The notes: generated by a model from the sequence alone, not told the origin. Counted from the stretch's first letter, positions 49,264 through 58,109 are shown. The stretch is 64,000 nt of DNA from Pseudohoeflea sp964511625 (GCA_964511625.1 CAZEJG010000001.1:186001-250000); one strand, 5' to 3'. Made by a program: numbers and translations.

Positions 49264-50616
49264 ATGACCCACCAGCCCAATTCCATCGAAGGCCGCGATA
49301 TCGCCTATCACCTCCACTCCTATACCAATGCGCGCAAGCAGGAGGCGGAAGGATCGATCGTCATCGACCGAGGCGAGGGGATCTACGTCTACGACAATTC
49401 CGGCAAGCGCTATATCGAGGGCATGTCCGGCCTGTGGAGCGTCGGCGTCGGTTTCGGCGAAAAGCGCCTGGCCGAAGCCGCGATGCGGCAGATGGAGAAG
49501 CTTCCCTACTACCACACCTTCACCCAGAAGACGCACACACCGGCCGCCGAACTGGCCGAGAAGCTGGTCGCCATGGCGCCGGTTCCCATGTCGAAGGCCT
49601 ATTTCACCAACTCCGGCTCCGAGGCCAACGACACGATGGTCAAGATGATCCGCTACCGGGCCAACGCCATGGGCAAGCCGGAGAAGAAGAAGATCATCTC
49701 GCGCATCAAGGGCTATCACGGCGTCACCCTGGCCTCGGCCAGCATGACCGGTCTGCCCAACAACCACCGCTCCTTCGACCTGCCGATGGAGGGTATTCTC
49801 CATACCTCGTGCCCGCATTTCCGCGTCTACAAGCACGACAACGAGACCGAGGCGGACTTCGTAGCCCGCATGGCGACCGATCTCGAATCGCTGATCGAAA
49901 TTGAAGGCGCCGACACCATCGCCGCCTTCATCGGCGAGCCGGTGATGGGTGCGGGCGGCGTCATCGTTCCGCCTGCCGGGTACTGGGAGGCCATCCAGGC
50001 GATCCTCAGGAAGCACGACATTCTGCTCGTCGCGGACGAAGTGATCTGCGGTTTCGGCCGCACCGGCAACATGTTCGGCTCCCAGACCATGGAGATGGAG
50101 CCCGACATCATGACGCTCTCCAAGCAGCTGTCGTCGTCCTACCTGCCGATCTCGGCGCTTCTGATCAACGACCGCGTCTACCAGCCGATCGCCGACGAAT
50201 CCAAGGCCATCGGCACCTTCGGCCACGGCTATACCGCCGCCGGTCACCCGGTCGCCTCCGCCGTTGCGCTCGAAAACCTCAAGATCATCGAGGAGCGCGA
50301 TCTCGTCGGTAATGTCCGGGCGCTCGCGCCGCGTTTCGCCGAAGCTCTCGGCACCTTCGCCGATCACCCGTTGGTGGTCGAAACCCGCGGCATCGGCCTC
50401 ATCGGCGCCATCGAACTCAAGCCCCGCGAGGGCATGGCGCCCGGCGCGCTCGGCGCACGCCTGTTTTCCATCCTGCAGGAAAACGGCCTCATCTCCCGCG
50501 CCATCCTCGATTCCCTCGCCCTCTGCCCGCCGATGATCATCGACGACAGCCAGCTCGATGAGATGTTCGGGATCTTCGAGAAGTCGCTCGATCAGCTGAA
50601 GGCTGAACTGGGGTAG
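49264..50616 (+). CDS. Class III (omega-amino acid) aminotransferase
   Basis: This 450-residue PLP-dependent transaminase acts on terminal amines such as beta-alanine, 4-aminobutyrate or putrescine-like substrates. Motifs: GMSGLWSVGVGFGEKRLAEAA, the phosphate site TNSGSEANDTMVKM, RIKGYHGVTLASASMTG, LVADEVICGFGRTGNMFG (PLP Asp) and the Schiff-base Lys in TLSKQLSSSYLPISA. It starts at ATG 49264 after GGAGACGGTC. As the last gene before a terminator it probably removes an amino group freed by amide hydrolysis. The substrate class is inferred from family only. Confidence 0.91.
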   Translation: MTHQPNSIEGRDIAYHLHSYTNARKQEAEGSIVIDRGEGIYVYDNSGKRYIEGMSGLWSVGVGFGEKRLAEAAMRQMEKLPYYHTFTQKTHTPAAELAEKLVAMAPVPMSKAYFTNSGSEANDTMVKMIRYRANAMGKPEKKKIISRIKGYHGVTLASASMTGLPNNHRSFDLPMEGILHTSCPHFRVYKHDNETEADFVARMATDLESLIEIEGADTIAAFIGEPVMGAGGVIVPPAGYWEAIQAILRKHDILLVADEVICGFGRTGNMFGSQTMEMEPDIMTLSKQLSSSYLPISALLINDRVYQPIADESKAIGTFGHGYTAAGHPVASAVALENLKIIEERDLVGNVRALAPRFAEALGTFADHPLVVETRGIGLIGAIELKPREGMAPGALGARLFSILQENGLISRAILDSLALCPPMIIDDSQLDEMFGIFEKSLDQLKAELG

Positions 50617-50656
50617 GGCACAGCGCCGGTACCCGGCCTCTGCGGAAAACAGGAAG

Positions 50657-50683
50657 CCGTCCCGCGAAGCGGGGCGGTTTTTT
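50657..50683 (+). terminator. Rho-independent terminator of the catabolic operon
   Basis: CCGTCCCGC-GAA-GCGGGGCGG is a 9-bp stem (one G-T pair) with a 3-base loop followed by six T. It lies 40 bases after the aminotransferase stop and closes the 18.5-kb plus-strand gene train. Confidence 0.9.
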
Positions 50684-50744
50684 CGCCAGTGCGCCTCTTG
50701 AAACAGCACACTGATCATATTTCAATCGCCTTGAAATTTGCCTT

Positions 50745-51215
50745 TCAGGATATCGTTTTAGTAAAGCCACCTAGAAATCCACCAACTAGGGCTCCTATTT
50801 TTGTATAGATAGGCGGTGCCAACGTTACGTCCTGTGACAATGTCTCATTAATCGTTGCCCCTGGTAATTCCTCTCCAGTATTAAAGCTTAAAAGCTTAAT
50901 CCCGAGGGAGGTTAGCTGAACGCCGCCAAATCCACTTTCACCGGCAGTGCCGGGAATCTCTTCCTGGTAGGTGATTGCACCTTCTTTCATGAGCCATGTC
51001 ATCACGTCGAAAAAATGCTCATCGAGTTCGATCCATCCTTCGTCTAAATAATGCTGCTCGAACAAATCAACCGGCCACAAATCGATTCTTCGAAGTCCAC
51101 CTCCAGCCAATTTCGAAAGAATCCGACCGACGATCTCAAACGATTGAGCGAAATTATCTCGTGCCACCTGCTCTGCTCCAGCGCCTAGGCTAAGTTTCGT
51201 TGGGATAGACTTCAT
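50745..51215 (-). CDS. Unknown protein of a low-GC two-gene cassette (gene 2)
   Basis: This 156-residue protein starts MKSIPTKLSLGAGAEQVARD and has a central acidic/aromatic segment (DLFEQHYLDEGWIELDEHFF) that looks like a small winged or helical domain (FDVMTWLMKEGAITYQEE then VQLTSLGIKLL). The C-terminus is hydrophobic and Gly-rich (IGALVGGFLGGFTK), which might insert in a membrane. I recognise no family. Codon and base use are clearly more AT-rich than the neighbours, and it overlaps the upstream gene by 26 bases, so the pair moved together. It lies between the operon terminator and tRNA-Lys. Confidence 0.62.
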   Translation of the reverse strand: MKSIPTKLSLGAGAEQVARDNFAQSFEIVGRILSKLAGGGLRRIDLWPVDLFEQHYLDEGWIELDEHFFDVMTWLMKEGAITYQEEIPGTAGESGFGGVQLTSLGIKLLSFNTGEELPGATINETLSQDVTLAPPIYTKIGALVGGFLGGFTKTIS

Positions 51216-51600
51216 TTACTTCATATTCATTGGCGAAGATCTGATCTAAATATCCTTTATGCGTCAGCACGACGTTGAAGCGCTTAAAGAATCCAAAAAA
51301 TTCGTCGTTCGTCATCGCAACATTAATTGATCGCAGAGGTGGCCGCTGTGGATCTTCCAAGAAATCGTCGAATGTCGAGTAATTCTGGATGTCCGCAACA
51401 GTCAGCGTAACGGACATTTCCTTCACTGGACCGCCGTTATTTTCGCCGCTCCAGAATTCGATTGCCACAAGCGCTTCATTCTCAGTGGTATAGCCTTGGT
51501 CACAGAAGTATGAAAAGAGGTCTGCGCTGTCGCCACGATCCGCAGCGGCAGATCCAAGAAAATCATCATATTGCACGGAGGCTCTGAAATTCTTCGCCAT
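51190..51600 (-). CDS. Unknown protein of a low-GC two-gene cassette (gene 1)
   Basis: This 136-residue protein, MAKNFRASVQYDDFLGSAAA, is acidic, with an alternating strand/helix pattern and a FEGFFKRFNVVL-like segment (FFGFFKRFNVVLTHKGYL). It has no signal peptide, membrane span or recognised motif. It is the first gene of a two-gene unit and overlaps the next by 26 bases, so joint translation is likely. The AT-rich composition and position beside tRNA-Lys suggest acquisition. An antitoxin/toxin or immunity role would fit such a pair, but nothing in the sequence shows it. Confidence 0.62.
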   Translation of the reverse strand: MAKNFRASVQYDDFLGSAAADRGDSADLFSYFCDQGYTTENEALVAIEFWSGENNGGPVKEMSVTLTVADIQNYSTFDDFLEDPQRPPLRSINVAMTNDEFFGFFKRFNVVLTHKGYLDQIFANEYEVNEVYPNET

Positions 51601-52160
51601 TTAACTCCCCCCAGTTTCCTGAAAAGTATGCTAACCGGAGTTTAAGATGAAGATAAATGCAATTAAAGGCTGATTCCGCGTCATTGTTGTCGCATTGGGT
51701 TAGACTGATGGCAAATCAGGACACCTTTGATGAGATATTCGGTGCAAGCCGACGAGGGCAGGCCAAACGGCAAAGCGCCATATCGACGCTTCTAGCGAAC
51801 GTGCCGTTTTAATCTAATTTTATGGTGAGCGCGCAGGGGTTCGAACCCTGGACCTACTGATTAAAAGTCAGTTGCTCTACCAGCTGAGCTACGCGCTCCC
51901 GAAAGAGGCCGGGTGACCGGCTCGGGTGGCGCGGAACATAGGCAGGGTCTTTCGCGCGGTCAACCACAAAAACCGCGCTTTTCGTCCGCTTTCAACGGCT
52001 TGCTCGGGGGCGGCCTTGGCACCGGTCATGCAAGCCTCCGATCACCTCGGCCCGTGGCGCGTCACATCGTCCGTTCCGGAATTTGTGACTGGCCAGTGAC
52101 CGCCCGCGGCGTTAGAAGCCCGGAACCGGATCGAGGCGCAGATCAAGAGGCCAGCTTTTC
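51601..52160. other. Intergenic region containing tRNA-Lys and little else
   Basis: On either side of the tRNA I see no convincing gene. A 34-codon open frame at 51708-51812 (MANQDTFDEIFG...) ends just before the tRNA and has only a weak GGGT upstream. The region 51899-52160 upstream of the tRNA (its promoter side) is GC-rich and shows no repeat of the tRNA end, so no attachment-site duplication is evident inside this window. Confidence 0.5.
51823..51898 (-). tRNA. tRNA-Lys (anticodon TTT) with encoded CCA
   Basis: On the minus strand the 76-base gene folds as a full cloverleaf: acceptor GAGCGCG/CGCGCTC, D arm with AGCTCAGCTGGTAGAGC, anticodon stem ACTGA/TCAGT around loop CTTTTAA giving anticodon TTT, T arm with GGTTCGAACCC, discriminator A and an encoded CCA. 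It reads Lys AAA and AAG codons. It borders the low-GC cassette on its 3' side, a common integration position. Confidence 0.97.
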
Positions 52161-52907
52161 GTGACGATCGCCGATATTTCGCTGCTGACCGCCGTCCTCG
52201 CCGGTGCGCTCTCCTTTCTCTCGCCCTGCGTGCTGCCGCTGGTGCCGCCCTATCTGTGCTACATGGCGGGCATCTCCTTCGATGATTTCAACCACGGCGA
52301 AGGTCCGCGCGATGGCGCGCTGCGCAGCCAGGTGTTTCGCTCTGCGCTGTTCTTCACGCTCGGCTTCGCCACCGTCTTCGTCGCACTCGGGGCAGGGGCG
52401 TCGACCATCGGCGTGGTGCTGCGGCAGAACATCGACCTGTTCTCCAAGATCGGCGGCGCCATCATCATCATCATGGGCCTGCATTTCATGGGCGTCTTCC
52501 GCATCCCGCTCCTGGCGCGCGAAGCCCGGTTTGCGGGCGGCGGCAAGCCGGCCACGCTCTCGGGCGCCTATGTGATGGGGCTCGCCTTCGCCTTCGGCTG
52601 GACGCCCTGCATCGGTCCGGTTCTCGGCGCCATACTCGGCGTCGCGGCCTCGCGCGATACCGTCGGCTCAGGTGCGCTGCTGCTCGCTTTCTATTCGCTG
52701 GGTCTGGCCGTGCCTTTCTGGCTCGCGGCGCTGTTTTCAGGTGCCTTCATGCGCTTTCTCGGCCGCTTCCGCCGCCATCTCGGCACCGTGGAGAAAGTCA
52801 CGGGCGGCCTTCTCGTGCTCACCGGCATCCTGTTCCTGACCGGTGGCATGGCCACCATGTCCTACTGGCTGCTCGAAACCTTTCCGGCGCTCGGCCTGAT
52901 CGGCTGA
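52161..52907 (+). CDS. ccdA: CcdA-type thiol-disulfide electron transporter
   Basis: This 248-residue membrane protein passes reducing equivalents from cytoplasmic thioredoxin to periplasmic thiol proteins, usually for cytochrome c maturation. It has six helices with the two redox Cys motifs LSPCVLPLVPPYL (helix 1) and GWTPCIGPVLGA (helix 4), each followed by proline-rich turns typical of CcdA/DsbD. It starts at GTG 52161. It lies beside tRNA-Lys without cytochrome biogenesis genes, as in many Rhizobiales. Confidence 0.92.
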   Translation: MTIADISLLTAVLAGALSFLSPCVLPLVPPYLCYMAGISFDDFNHGEGPRDGALRSQVFRSALFFTLGFATVFVALGAGASTIGVVLRQNIDLFSKIGGAIIIIMGLHFMGVFRIPLLAREARFAGGGKPATLSGAYVMGLAFAFGWTPCIGPVLGAILGVAASRDTVGSGALLLAFYSLGLAVPFWLAALFSGAFMRFLGRFRRHLGTVEKVTGGLLVLTGILFLTGGMATMSYWLLETFPALGLIG

Positions 52908-52915
52908 TCCGGCGT

Positions 52916-53863
52916 TCAGGCGCGCGTATCGGCCCGCGTGCGGGGCCGTTTCGCCGTCGCCATCACCAATCCCGTCAGCACCGTCGCGATTCCCACCAGA
53001 TGATAGGGGTGGAACGGCTCGCCGAGCACGAGCACCGCCAGTCCCACGCCATAGGGCGGCAAGAGATACATGAAGACGCCCGCCGTCGCGGCGCCGAGCT
53101 TGGCGATACCGTACTGAAAGCCCGAAAAGGCGAGCAGCGAGGCGAAAAAGATGATGCCCGCGATTCCGCCCCAGGCCGATCCGGTCACCGGCATCCGCGC
53201 GCCGGTCAGGAACTCGCCGAGTGCGACAGGTGCCAGCAGCAGTGCGCCGGCTGCTGCGATCACCCCGAACTGGGAGAGCGTGTTGAGGCCCTCGGGCCGG
53301 TGCTTACGCAACAGCACCGAGTAGGCCGCCCAGGAAATTGCCGCTCCGACGAACAACAGGTCGCCGATGTTGAAGCGCAGGGAAAGAAGTGTAGCCGGAT
53401 CGCCTCTCAGCACGATCACCGCCACGCCCAGAAAGCCGATCACGATGCCGGCGGCCTCGCGCCCGGTGATCGGCCGGCCGTAGAAGATGCGCTCGATGAT
53501 CAGGATGATCAGCGGCGAGGTGGTGTAGATCAGCGTGCCGTTGGTCGCCGTCGTGTGTTCGAGCCCGAGATAGACGATGCCGCCGCAGATCCACATGCCG
53601 AGAAAGCCGAGCAGCAGCCAGTGGCGCGGGTGGCCGGTGACGAAGGCGCGCGCCGGACCGATCTCGCGGATCACCCAGGGCGACAGCAGGATCGCGGCAC
53701 CCGTCCAGCGCAGGAAGGCCAGGGTGAACGGCGCAACCTCGGGGATCGCCAGCCGTCCGAAGATCAGGTTCGACGAGAAGAACAGTGGCGTCACCAGCAT
53801 GACGAGATAGGGAACGAGGCTGGCGCTTTCACCGTGAATCGGTGTTGAACTGGACTTGGACAT
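52916..53863 (-). CDS. EamA/DMT-family transporter
   Basis: This 315-residue protein has ten predicted membrane helices in two EamA repeats (about 20-150 and 165-300). Typical segments are LFFSSNLIFGRLAIPEVAP, LGLEHTTATNGTLIYTTSPL and, in the second repeat, GAAISWAAYSVLLRKHRPEG and YLLPPYGVGLAVLVLGEP. DMT proteins export amino acids, metabolites or drugs; this one has no specific hint. It is convergent with ccdA (9 bases apart) and divergent from glmU. Confidence 0.88.
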   Translation of the reverse strand: MSKSSSTPIHGESASLVPYLVMLVTPLFFSSNLIFGRLAIPEVAPFTLAFLRWTGAAILLSPWVIREIGPARAFVTGHPRHWLLLGFLGMWICGGIVYLGLEHTTATNGTLIYTTSPLIILIIERIFYGRPITGREAAGIVIGFLGVAVIVLRGDPATLLSLRFNIGDLLFVGAAISWAAYSVLLRKHRPEGLNTLSQFGVIAAAGALLLAPVALGEFLTGARMPVTGSAWGGIAGIIFFASLLAFSGFQYGIAKLGAATAGVFMYLLPPYGVGLAVLVLGEPFHPYHLVGIATVLTGLVMATAKRPRTRADTRA

Positions 53864-54000
53864 GGGCTCCCGGTATGTGCGGTGCGAACCCGTATGGCGG
53901 GCCCCGGATGGCGAGATGACGGACCCTATAGGGGATTCGTGGCCTCGGGCACAATCCGGCCATCCGCCGGCCGGCCATGGAATGAAGATGGAGAACTCAG

Positions 54001-55362
54001 ATGCAGCGCAAGAGTCTGGCGGTCATTCTCGCCGCTGGCGACGCCACCCGGATGAAATCCTCGATGTCCAAGGTGCTCCATCCTGTCGGTAATCTCCCGA
54101 TCATCACCCATGTGACGGCGACCGCGAAGGCCGCCGGCATCGACCGTGTGGCGCTCGTCGTCGGCCGGGATGCCGAGAAGGTGGCGGAAGCCGGTGCGTT
54201 GTCGGGCGTCGAGGTCACAACGGTTCTCCAATCTGAACGCAAGGGCACCGGTCATGCGGTGCTGATGGCCCGCGACGTCATCGCCGAAGGTTTTGACGAT
54301 GTCATCGTGCTTTACGGCGACGCGCCGCTCATCGACCCCAAAAGCCTGACCGACGCCATCGAGGCGCGGGAGAACGGCGCGGACATGGTCGTCCTCGGCT
54401 TCACCGCCGCCGATCCCACCGGCTACGGCCGCATGATCGTCGAGAACGGCGAACTGACTGCCATCGTCGAGGAGAAGGAAGCCACAGACGCGCAGAAGAA
54501 GATCGACTTCTGCAACGGCGGCATTATCACCATGGATGGCGGCGAGGCTCTCTCGCTGCTGGAGGCGATCGGCAACGACAACGCCAAGGGCGAATACTAT
54601 CTCACCGACGTCGTCTCCATTTGCAGGGCCCGCGGCGGCAAGGTGATCGCGCTCGAAGCGCCCGAGAGCGACATGATGGGCTGCAACACCCGCGCCGAAC
54701 TCGCGGCGCTCGAAGCCGAGTGGCAGGGCCGCAAGCGCCGCGACGTGATGCTGTCTGGCGTTACCTTGTCCGATCCATCGACCGTCTATTTCTCCCACGA
54801 CACCGAGATCGGCCGCGACGTGCTCATCGAACCCAGCGTCTGGTTCGGCCCCGGCGTCACCGTGGGCGAGGGGGCCGTCATCCACGCCTTCTCCCATATC
54901 GAGGGTGCCAGCATCGGCGCCGGCGCGCAGGTCGGTCCCTTTGCCCGTCTCCGTCCGGGCGCGGATCTGGGCGAAGGCTCGAAGGTCGGCAATTTCTGCG
55001 AGGTCAAGAAGGCCGATATCGGTCCGGGCGCCAAGGTCAACCACCTGACCTATATCGGCGACGCCACCATCGGCGCGAAGGCCAATATCGGCGCGGGCAC
55101 CATCACCTGCAATTACGACGGTGTGAACAAGCATCGCACGGTCATCGGAGCAGGGGCCTTCATCGGCTCCAACTCCTCGCTCGTCGCCCCCGTGGAGATC
55201 GGCGACGGTGCCTATGTCGGTTCCGGCTCTGTCATCACCAGGGCCGTGGATGCCGACGCGCTGGCCATCGCCCGCGTGCCGCAGGAAAATCTTTCCGGAA
55301 AGGCAAGTGTCCTGCGCGCCCGCGCCGAAGCGGTCAAGGAATCGCGGAAACGCGAAAAATAA
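54001..55362 (+). CDS. glmU: Bifunctional UDP-GlcNAc pyrophosphorylase/glucosamine-1-phosphate acetyltransferase
   Basis: GlmU makes UDP-N-acetylglucosamine for peptidoglycan and lipopolysaccharide. The 453-residue protein has an N-terminal uridylyltransferase domain (LAAGDATRMKSSMSKVLHP, with Ala in place of the usual Gly, and VLYGDAPLI, GYGRMIVENG) and a C-terminal left-handed beta-helix acetyltransferase (hexapeptides such as ADIGPGAKVNHLTYIGDATI and GAGTITCNYDGVNKH). It lies 116 bases upstream of glmS, which makes its precursor, an arrangement common in Rhizobiales. Confidence 0.96.
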   Translation: MQRKSLAVILAAGDATRMKSSMSKVLHPVGNLPIITHVTATAKAAGIDRVALVVGRDAEKVAEAGALSGVEVTTVLQSERKGTGHAVLMARDVIAEGFDDVIVLYGDAPLIDPKSLTDAIEARENGADMVVLGFTAADPTGYGRMIVENGELTAIVEEKEATDAQKKIDFCNGGIITMDGGEALSLLEAIGNDNAKGEYYLTDVVSICRARGGKVIALEAPESDMMGCNTRAELAALEAEWQGRKRRDVMLSGVTLSDPSTVYFSHDTEIGRDVLIEPSVWFGPGVTVGEGAVIHAFSHIEGASIGAGAQVGPFARLRPGADLGEGSKVGNFCEVKKADIGPGAKVNHLTYIGDATIGAKANIGAGTITCNYDGVNKHRTVIGAGAFIGSNSSLVAPVEIGDGAYVGSGSVITRAVDADALAIARVPQENLSGKASVLRARAEAVKESRKREK

Positions 55363-55478
55363 ACCGGTCCCGGTAACTTGATGTCATCATTCGTGAAAGC
55401 GACCGACGTCAATCGTTCTGGCCTGCACCGCCGCCGCCCCGTATAGCTTCGGCAACGGGAACTGGGGAGTCACTGTTC

Positions 55479-57302
55479 ATGTGTGGAATTGTCGGGATCA
55501 TCGGCGGCCGCGACGTCGCGCCCTTGCTGGTGGATGCGCTCAAGCGGCTCGAATATCGCGGCTATGATTCGGCGGGCGTCGCCACGCTCCAGAACGGCAA
55601 ACTCGACCGCCGCCGCGCCGAGGGCAAGCTCGGCAATCTGGAAGGCCGTCTGGCTGCCAGTCCGCTGCCGGGACAGATCGGCATCGGCCACACACGCTGG
55701 GCCACCCACGGCGCGCCGACCGAAAACAACGCCCATCCGCATTTCGCCGGCGGCGTCGCCGTCGTCCACAACGGCATCATCGAGAATTTCGCGAGCCTCC
55801 GGTCCGAACTGACCACGGCCGGAGCCGAGTTCCGCACCCAGACCGACACCGAGGTCGTCGCCCATCTCGTCTCCCACTATCTGGAGGAAGGCATGCCGCC
55901 GCGGGAGGCTGCGCGGGCGGCATTGTCGCGGCTCGAGGGCGCCTATGCGCTCGCCATCCTGTTTTCCGGCGACGAGGAGATGATCGTCGGCGCCCGCCAC
56001 GGCCCGCCGCTCGCCGTCGGCCATGGCAAGGACGAGATGTATCTCGGCTCCGATGCCATCGCGCTCGCGCCCTTTACCGATGAAGTTACCTATCTCGAGG
56101 ACGGCGACTGGTGCGTGGTCACCCGCGCCGGCGCCGAGTTCTACGATGCGGCCGGGCAGAAGGTCGATCGCCTCAAGCGTATCAGCCGCGGTGCCGCCTA
56201 TGTCGTCGACAAGGGCAACCACAAGCACTTCATGGAAAAGGAAATCTATGAACAGCCCGAGGTGATCAGTCACACGCTGTCGCATTACGTCGACTTCGCG
56301 GAAGGCCGGGTGAAGCCGGTCGAAGGCATCGATTTTGCGAGTCTCGACCGCCTGGCGATCTCCGCCTGCGGCACCGCCTATTACGCCGGCCTGATCGCCA
56401 AATACTGGTTCGAGCGCTATGCCCGGCTGCCCGTCGAAATCGACGTCGCCTCCGAGTTCCGCTACCGCGAGATGCCGCTCACCGGAAAGATGGCTGCGCT
56501 GTTCGTCTCCCAGTCCGGCGAAACCGCCGATACGCTCGCCTCGTTGCGCTATTGCCGGAGCCAGGGTGTGACGATCGGCGCCGTCGTCAACGTGCCCGAA
56601 TCGACCATCGCGCGGGAATCAGATGCGGTGTTCCCGACGCTCGCCGGTCCCGAGATCGGCGTTGCATCCACCAAGGCCTTTACCTGCCAGCTCTCCGTGC
56701 TCGCAGCACTGGCCATGGCCGCTGGCAAGGCGCGCGGCACGCTCGCCGAGGCCGACGAGAAGATGATGGTCCAGGCGCTGATGGAAGGCCGTCGCGTTCT
56801 GGGCGAGGTGCTCCGCGAGATCGAGCCGCAGATCGAGAGCCTGTCGCGCGATCTCAGCCACTTTAAGGACGTTCTCTATCTCGGTCGCGGCACCAATTTC
56901 CCGATCGCTCTGGAAGGCGCGCTCAAGCTCAAGGAAATCTCCTACATCCACGCCGAGGGCTATGCGGCGGGCGAGCTCAAGCACGGCCCGATTGCGCTCA
57001 TCGACGAGGACATGCCGGTCATCGTCATCGCCCCGCACGACGTGCTCTACGAGAAGACCGTGTCGAACATGCAGGAGGTCGCCGCCCGTGGCGGTCGCAT
57101 CGTGCTGATCACCGACGAGCGCGGCGCCCGGGAGACGGCCTTGCAGACGATGCAGACCATCGTACTGCCCAAGGTTGCCGACATCGTCACGCCGATCCTC
57201 TACGCGCTGCCCGTCCAGCTGATTGCCTATCACACGGCCGTCTTCATGGGCACCGACGTCGACCAGCCGCGCAATCTCGCTAAATCCGTCACTGTGGAGT
57301 GA
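55479..57302 (+). CDS. glmS: Glutamine-fructose-6-phosphate aminotransferase
   Basis: GlmS makes glucosamine-6-phosphate from fructose-6-phosphate and glutamine. The 607-residue protein has nucleophile Cys2 (MCGIVGIIGG), the glutaminase domain (GHTRWATHGAPTENNAHPH, VVHNGIIEN), two SIS domains (ISACGTAYYAG, SQSGETADTLASLRYC) and the C-terminal PRNLAKSVTVE. The short 116-base gap upstream has no features of a glmS ribozyme, which is a Gram-positive element. It follows glmU on the same strand. Confidence 0.97.
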   Translation: MCGIVGIIGGRDVAPLLVDALKRLEYRGYDSAGVATLQNGKLDRRRAEGKLGNLEGRLAASPLPGQIGIGHTRWATHGAPTENNAHPHFAGGVAVVHNGIIENFASLRSELTTAGAEFRTQTDTEVVAHLVSHYLEEGMPPREAARAALSRLEGAYALAILFSGDEEMIVGARHGPPLAVGHGKDEMYLGSDAIALAPFTDEVTYLEDGDWCVVTRAGAEFYDAAGQKVDRLKRISRGAAYVVDKGNHKHFMEKEIYEQPEVISHTLSHYVDFAEGRVKPVEGIDFASLDRLAISACGTAYYAGLIAKYWFERYARLPVEIDVASEFRYREMPLTGKMAALFVSQSGETADTLASLRYCRSQGVTIGAVVNVPESTIARESDAVFPTLAGPEIGVASTKAFTCQLSVLAALAMAAGKARGTLAEADEKMMVQALMEGRRVLGEVLREIEPQIESLSRDLSHFKDVLYLGRGTNFPIALEGALKLKEISYIHAEGYAAGELKHGPIALIDEDMPVIVIAPHDVLYEKTVSNMQEVAARGGRIVLITDERGARETALQTMQTIVLPKVADIVTPILYALPVQLIAYHTAVFMGTDVDQPRNLAKSVTVE

Positions 57303-57330
57303 CCGCGCGCCTTGCGACCTTGCGCATGTT

Positions 57331-57364
57331 GCGCCGCACTCCATATAATCAGGCAGTGCGGCGC
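57331..57364 (+). other. Hairpin between glmS and the DUF502 gene
   Basis: GCGCCGCACT and AGTGCGGCGC form a perfect 10-bp stem around a 14-base loop that contains TATAAT-like CATATAAT. It starts 28 bases after the glmS stop. There is no T-run; it may be a stability element, or overlap a promoter for the next gene. Confidence 0.55.
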
Positions 57365-57399
57365 CGCTTCGGTTGCCCGGTTTTCCCTGGTGGATCTTG

Positions 57400-58101
57400 A
57401 TGAGCGAGCCGACGAAGAAAAATACCGCGGGCATGCGCCTGAGGCGCTATTTCCTGACCGGCCTCGTCGTCGTCGCACCGCTCGTCATTACCGCCTATTT
57501 GACGTGGTCCTTCGTCCTCTGGGTGGACGGATGGGTAAAGCCCTATCTGCCGGCCAAGTACAATCCCGACACCTATCTTCCGTTCAGCCTGCCGGGATAC
57601 GGCCTGCTTGTCGCGCTCGTCGCGCTCACCATGGTCGGCTTCCTCACCGCCAACCTTGTCGGTCGCACGATCATCGGCTTCGGCGAATCGCTGCTCGACC
57701 GGATGCCGCTGGTGCGGGTGATCTACAAGGGCCTCAAGCAGATCTTCGAAACGGTGCTGGCTGAGCAGAGCAATTCCTTCAAGCAGGCAGCGCTGATCGA
57801 ATATCCACGCAAGGGAATATGGTCGATCGTCTTCATCGCAACCGACACCAAGGGAGAGGTCGATTACAAGCTTCCCGGCGAGGAGACGATTTCGGTCTTC
57901 CTCCCGACAACGCCGAACCCGACATCCGGCTTTCTCCTGTTCGTTCCGCGCAAGGACATCATCATGCTGGAGATGAGTGTCGAGGAAGCTGCCAAAATGG
58001 TCATTTCCGCCGGGCTCGTGGCGCCGAAATATCCGCCCCCGCCGCCAAAGGCACTGCCGGCGGGCAAGTCCAGCACGCCGCGCGTCCCGGAAAACAGCTG
58101 A
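57400..58101 (+). CDS. DUF502 inner-membrane protein
   Basis: This 233-residue protein has two membrane segments (RRYFLTGLVVVAPLVITAYLTW and YGLLVALVALTMVGFLTAN) and a conserved cytoplasmic domain containing PLVRVIYKGLKQIFETVL, FKQAALIEYPRKGIWSIVFI and FLPTTPNPTSGFLLFVPRKD, the DUF502 signature. The start ATG 57400 (MSEPTKK) is preceded by GGTGGATCTTG. The family is widespread in Proteobacteria and linked to membrane or envelope homeostasis only by context. It is convergent with recG. Confidence 0.87.
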   Translation: MSEPTKKNTAGMRLRRYFLTGLVVVAPLVITAYLTWSFVLWVDGWVKPYLPAKYNPDTYLPFSLPGYGLLVALVALTMVGFLTANLVGRTIIGFGESLLDRMPLVRVIYKGLKQIFETVLAEQSNSFKQAALIEYPRKGIWSIVFIATDTKGEVDYKLPGEETISVFLPTTPNPTSGFLLFVPRKDIIMLEMSVEEAAKMVISAGLVAPKYPPPPPKALPAGKSSTPRVPENS

Positions 58102-58109
58102 CCGTCTGT

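Noticed and set aside
51601..52160. Integrase attachment-site duplication of the tRNA-Lys end
   Set aside because: I found no second copy of the tRNA 3' segment (GGTTCGAACCC region) within the window and no integrase gene.
55363..55478. glmS ribozyme upstream of glmS
   Set aside because: The 116-base gap is too short and has no matching core; this ribozyme class is found in Firmicutes-type bacteria.
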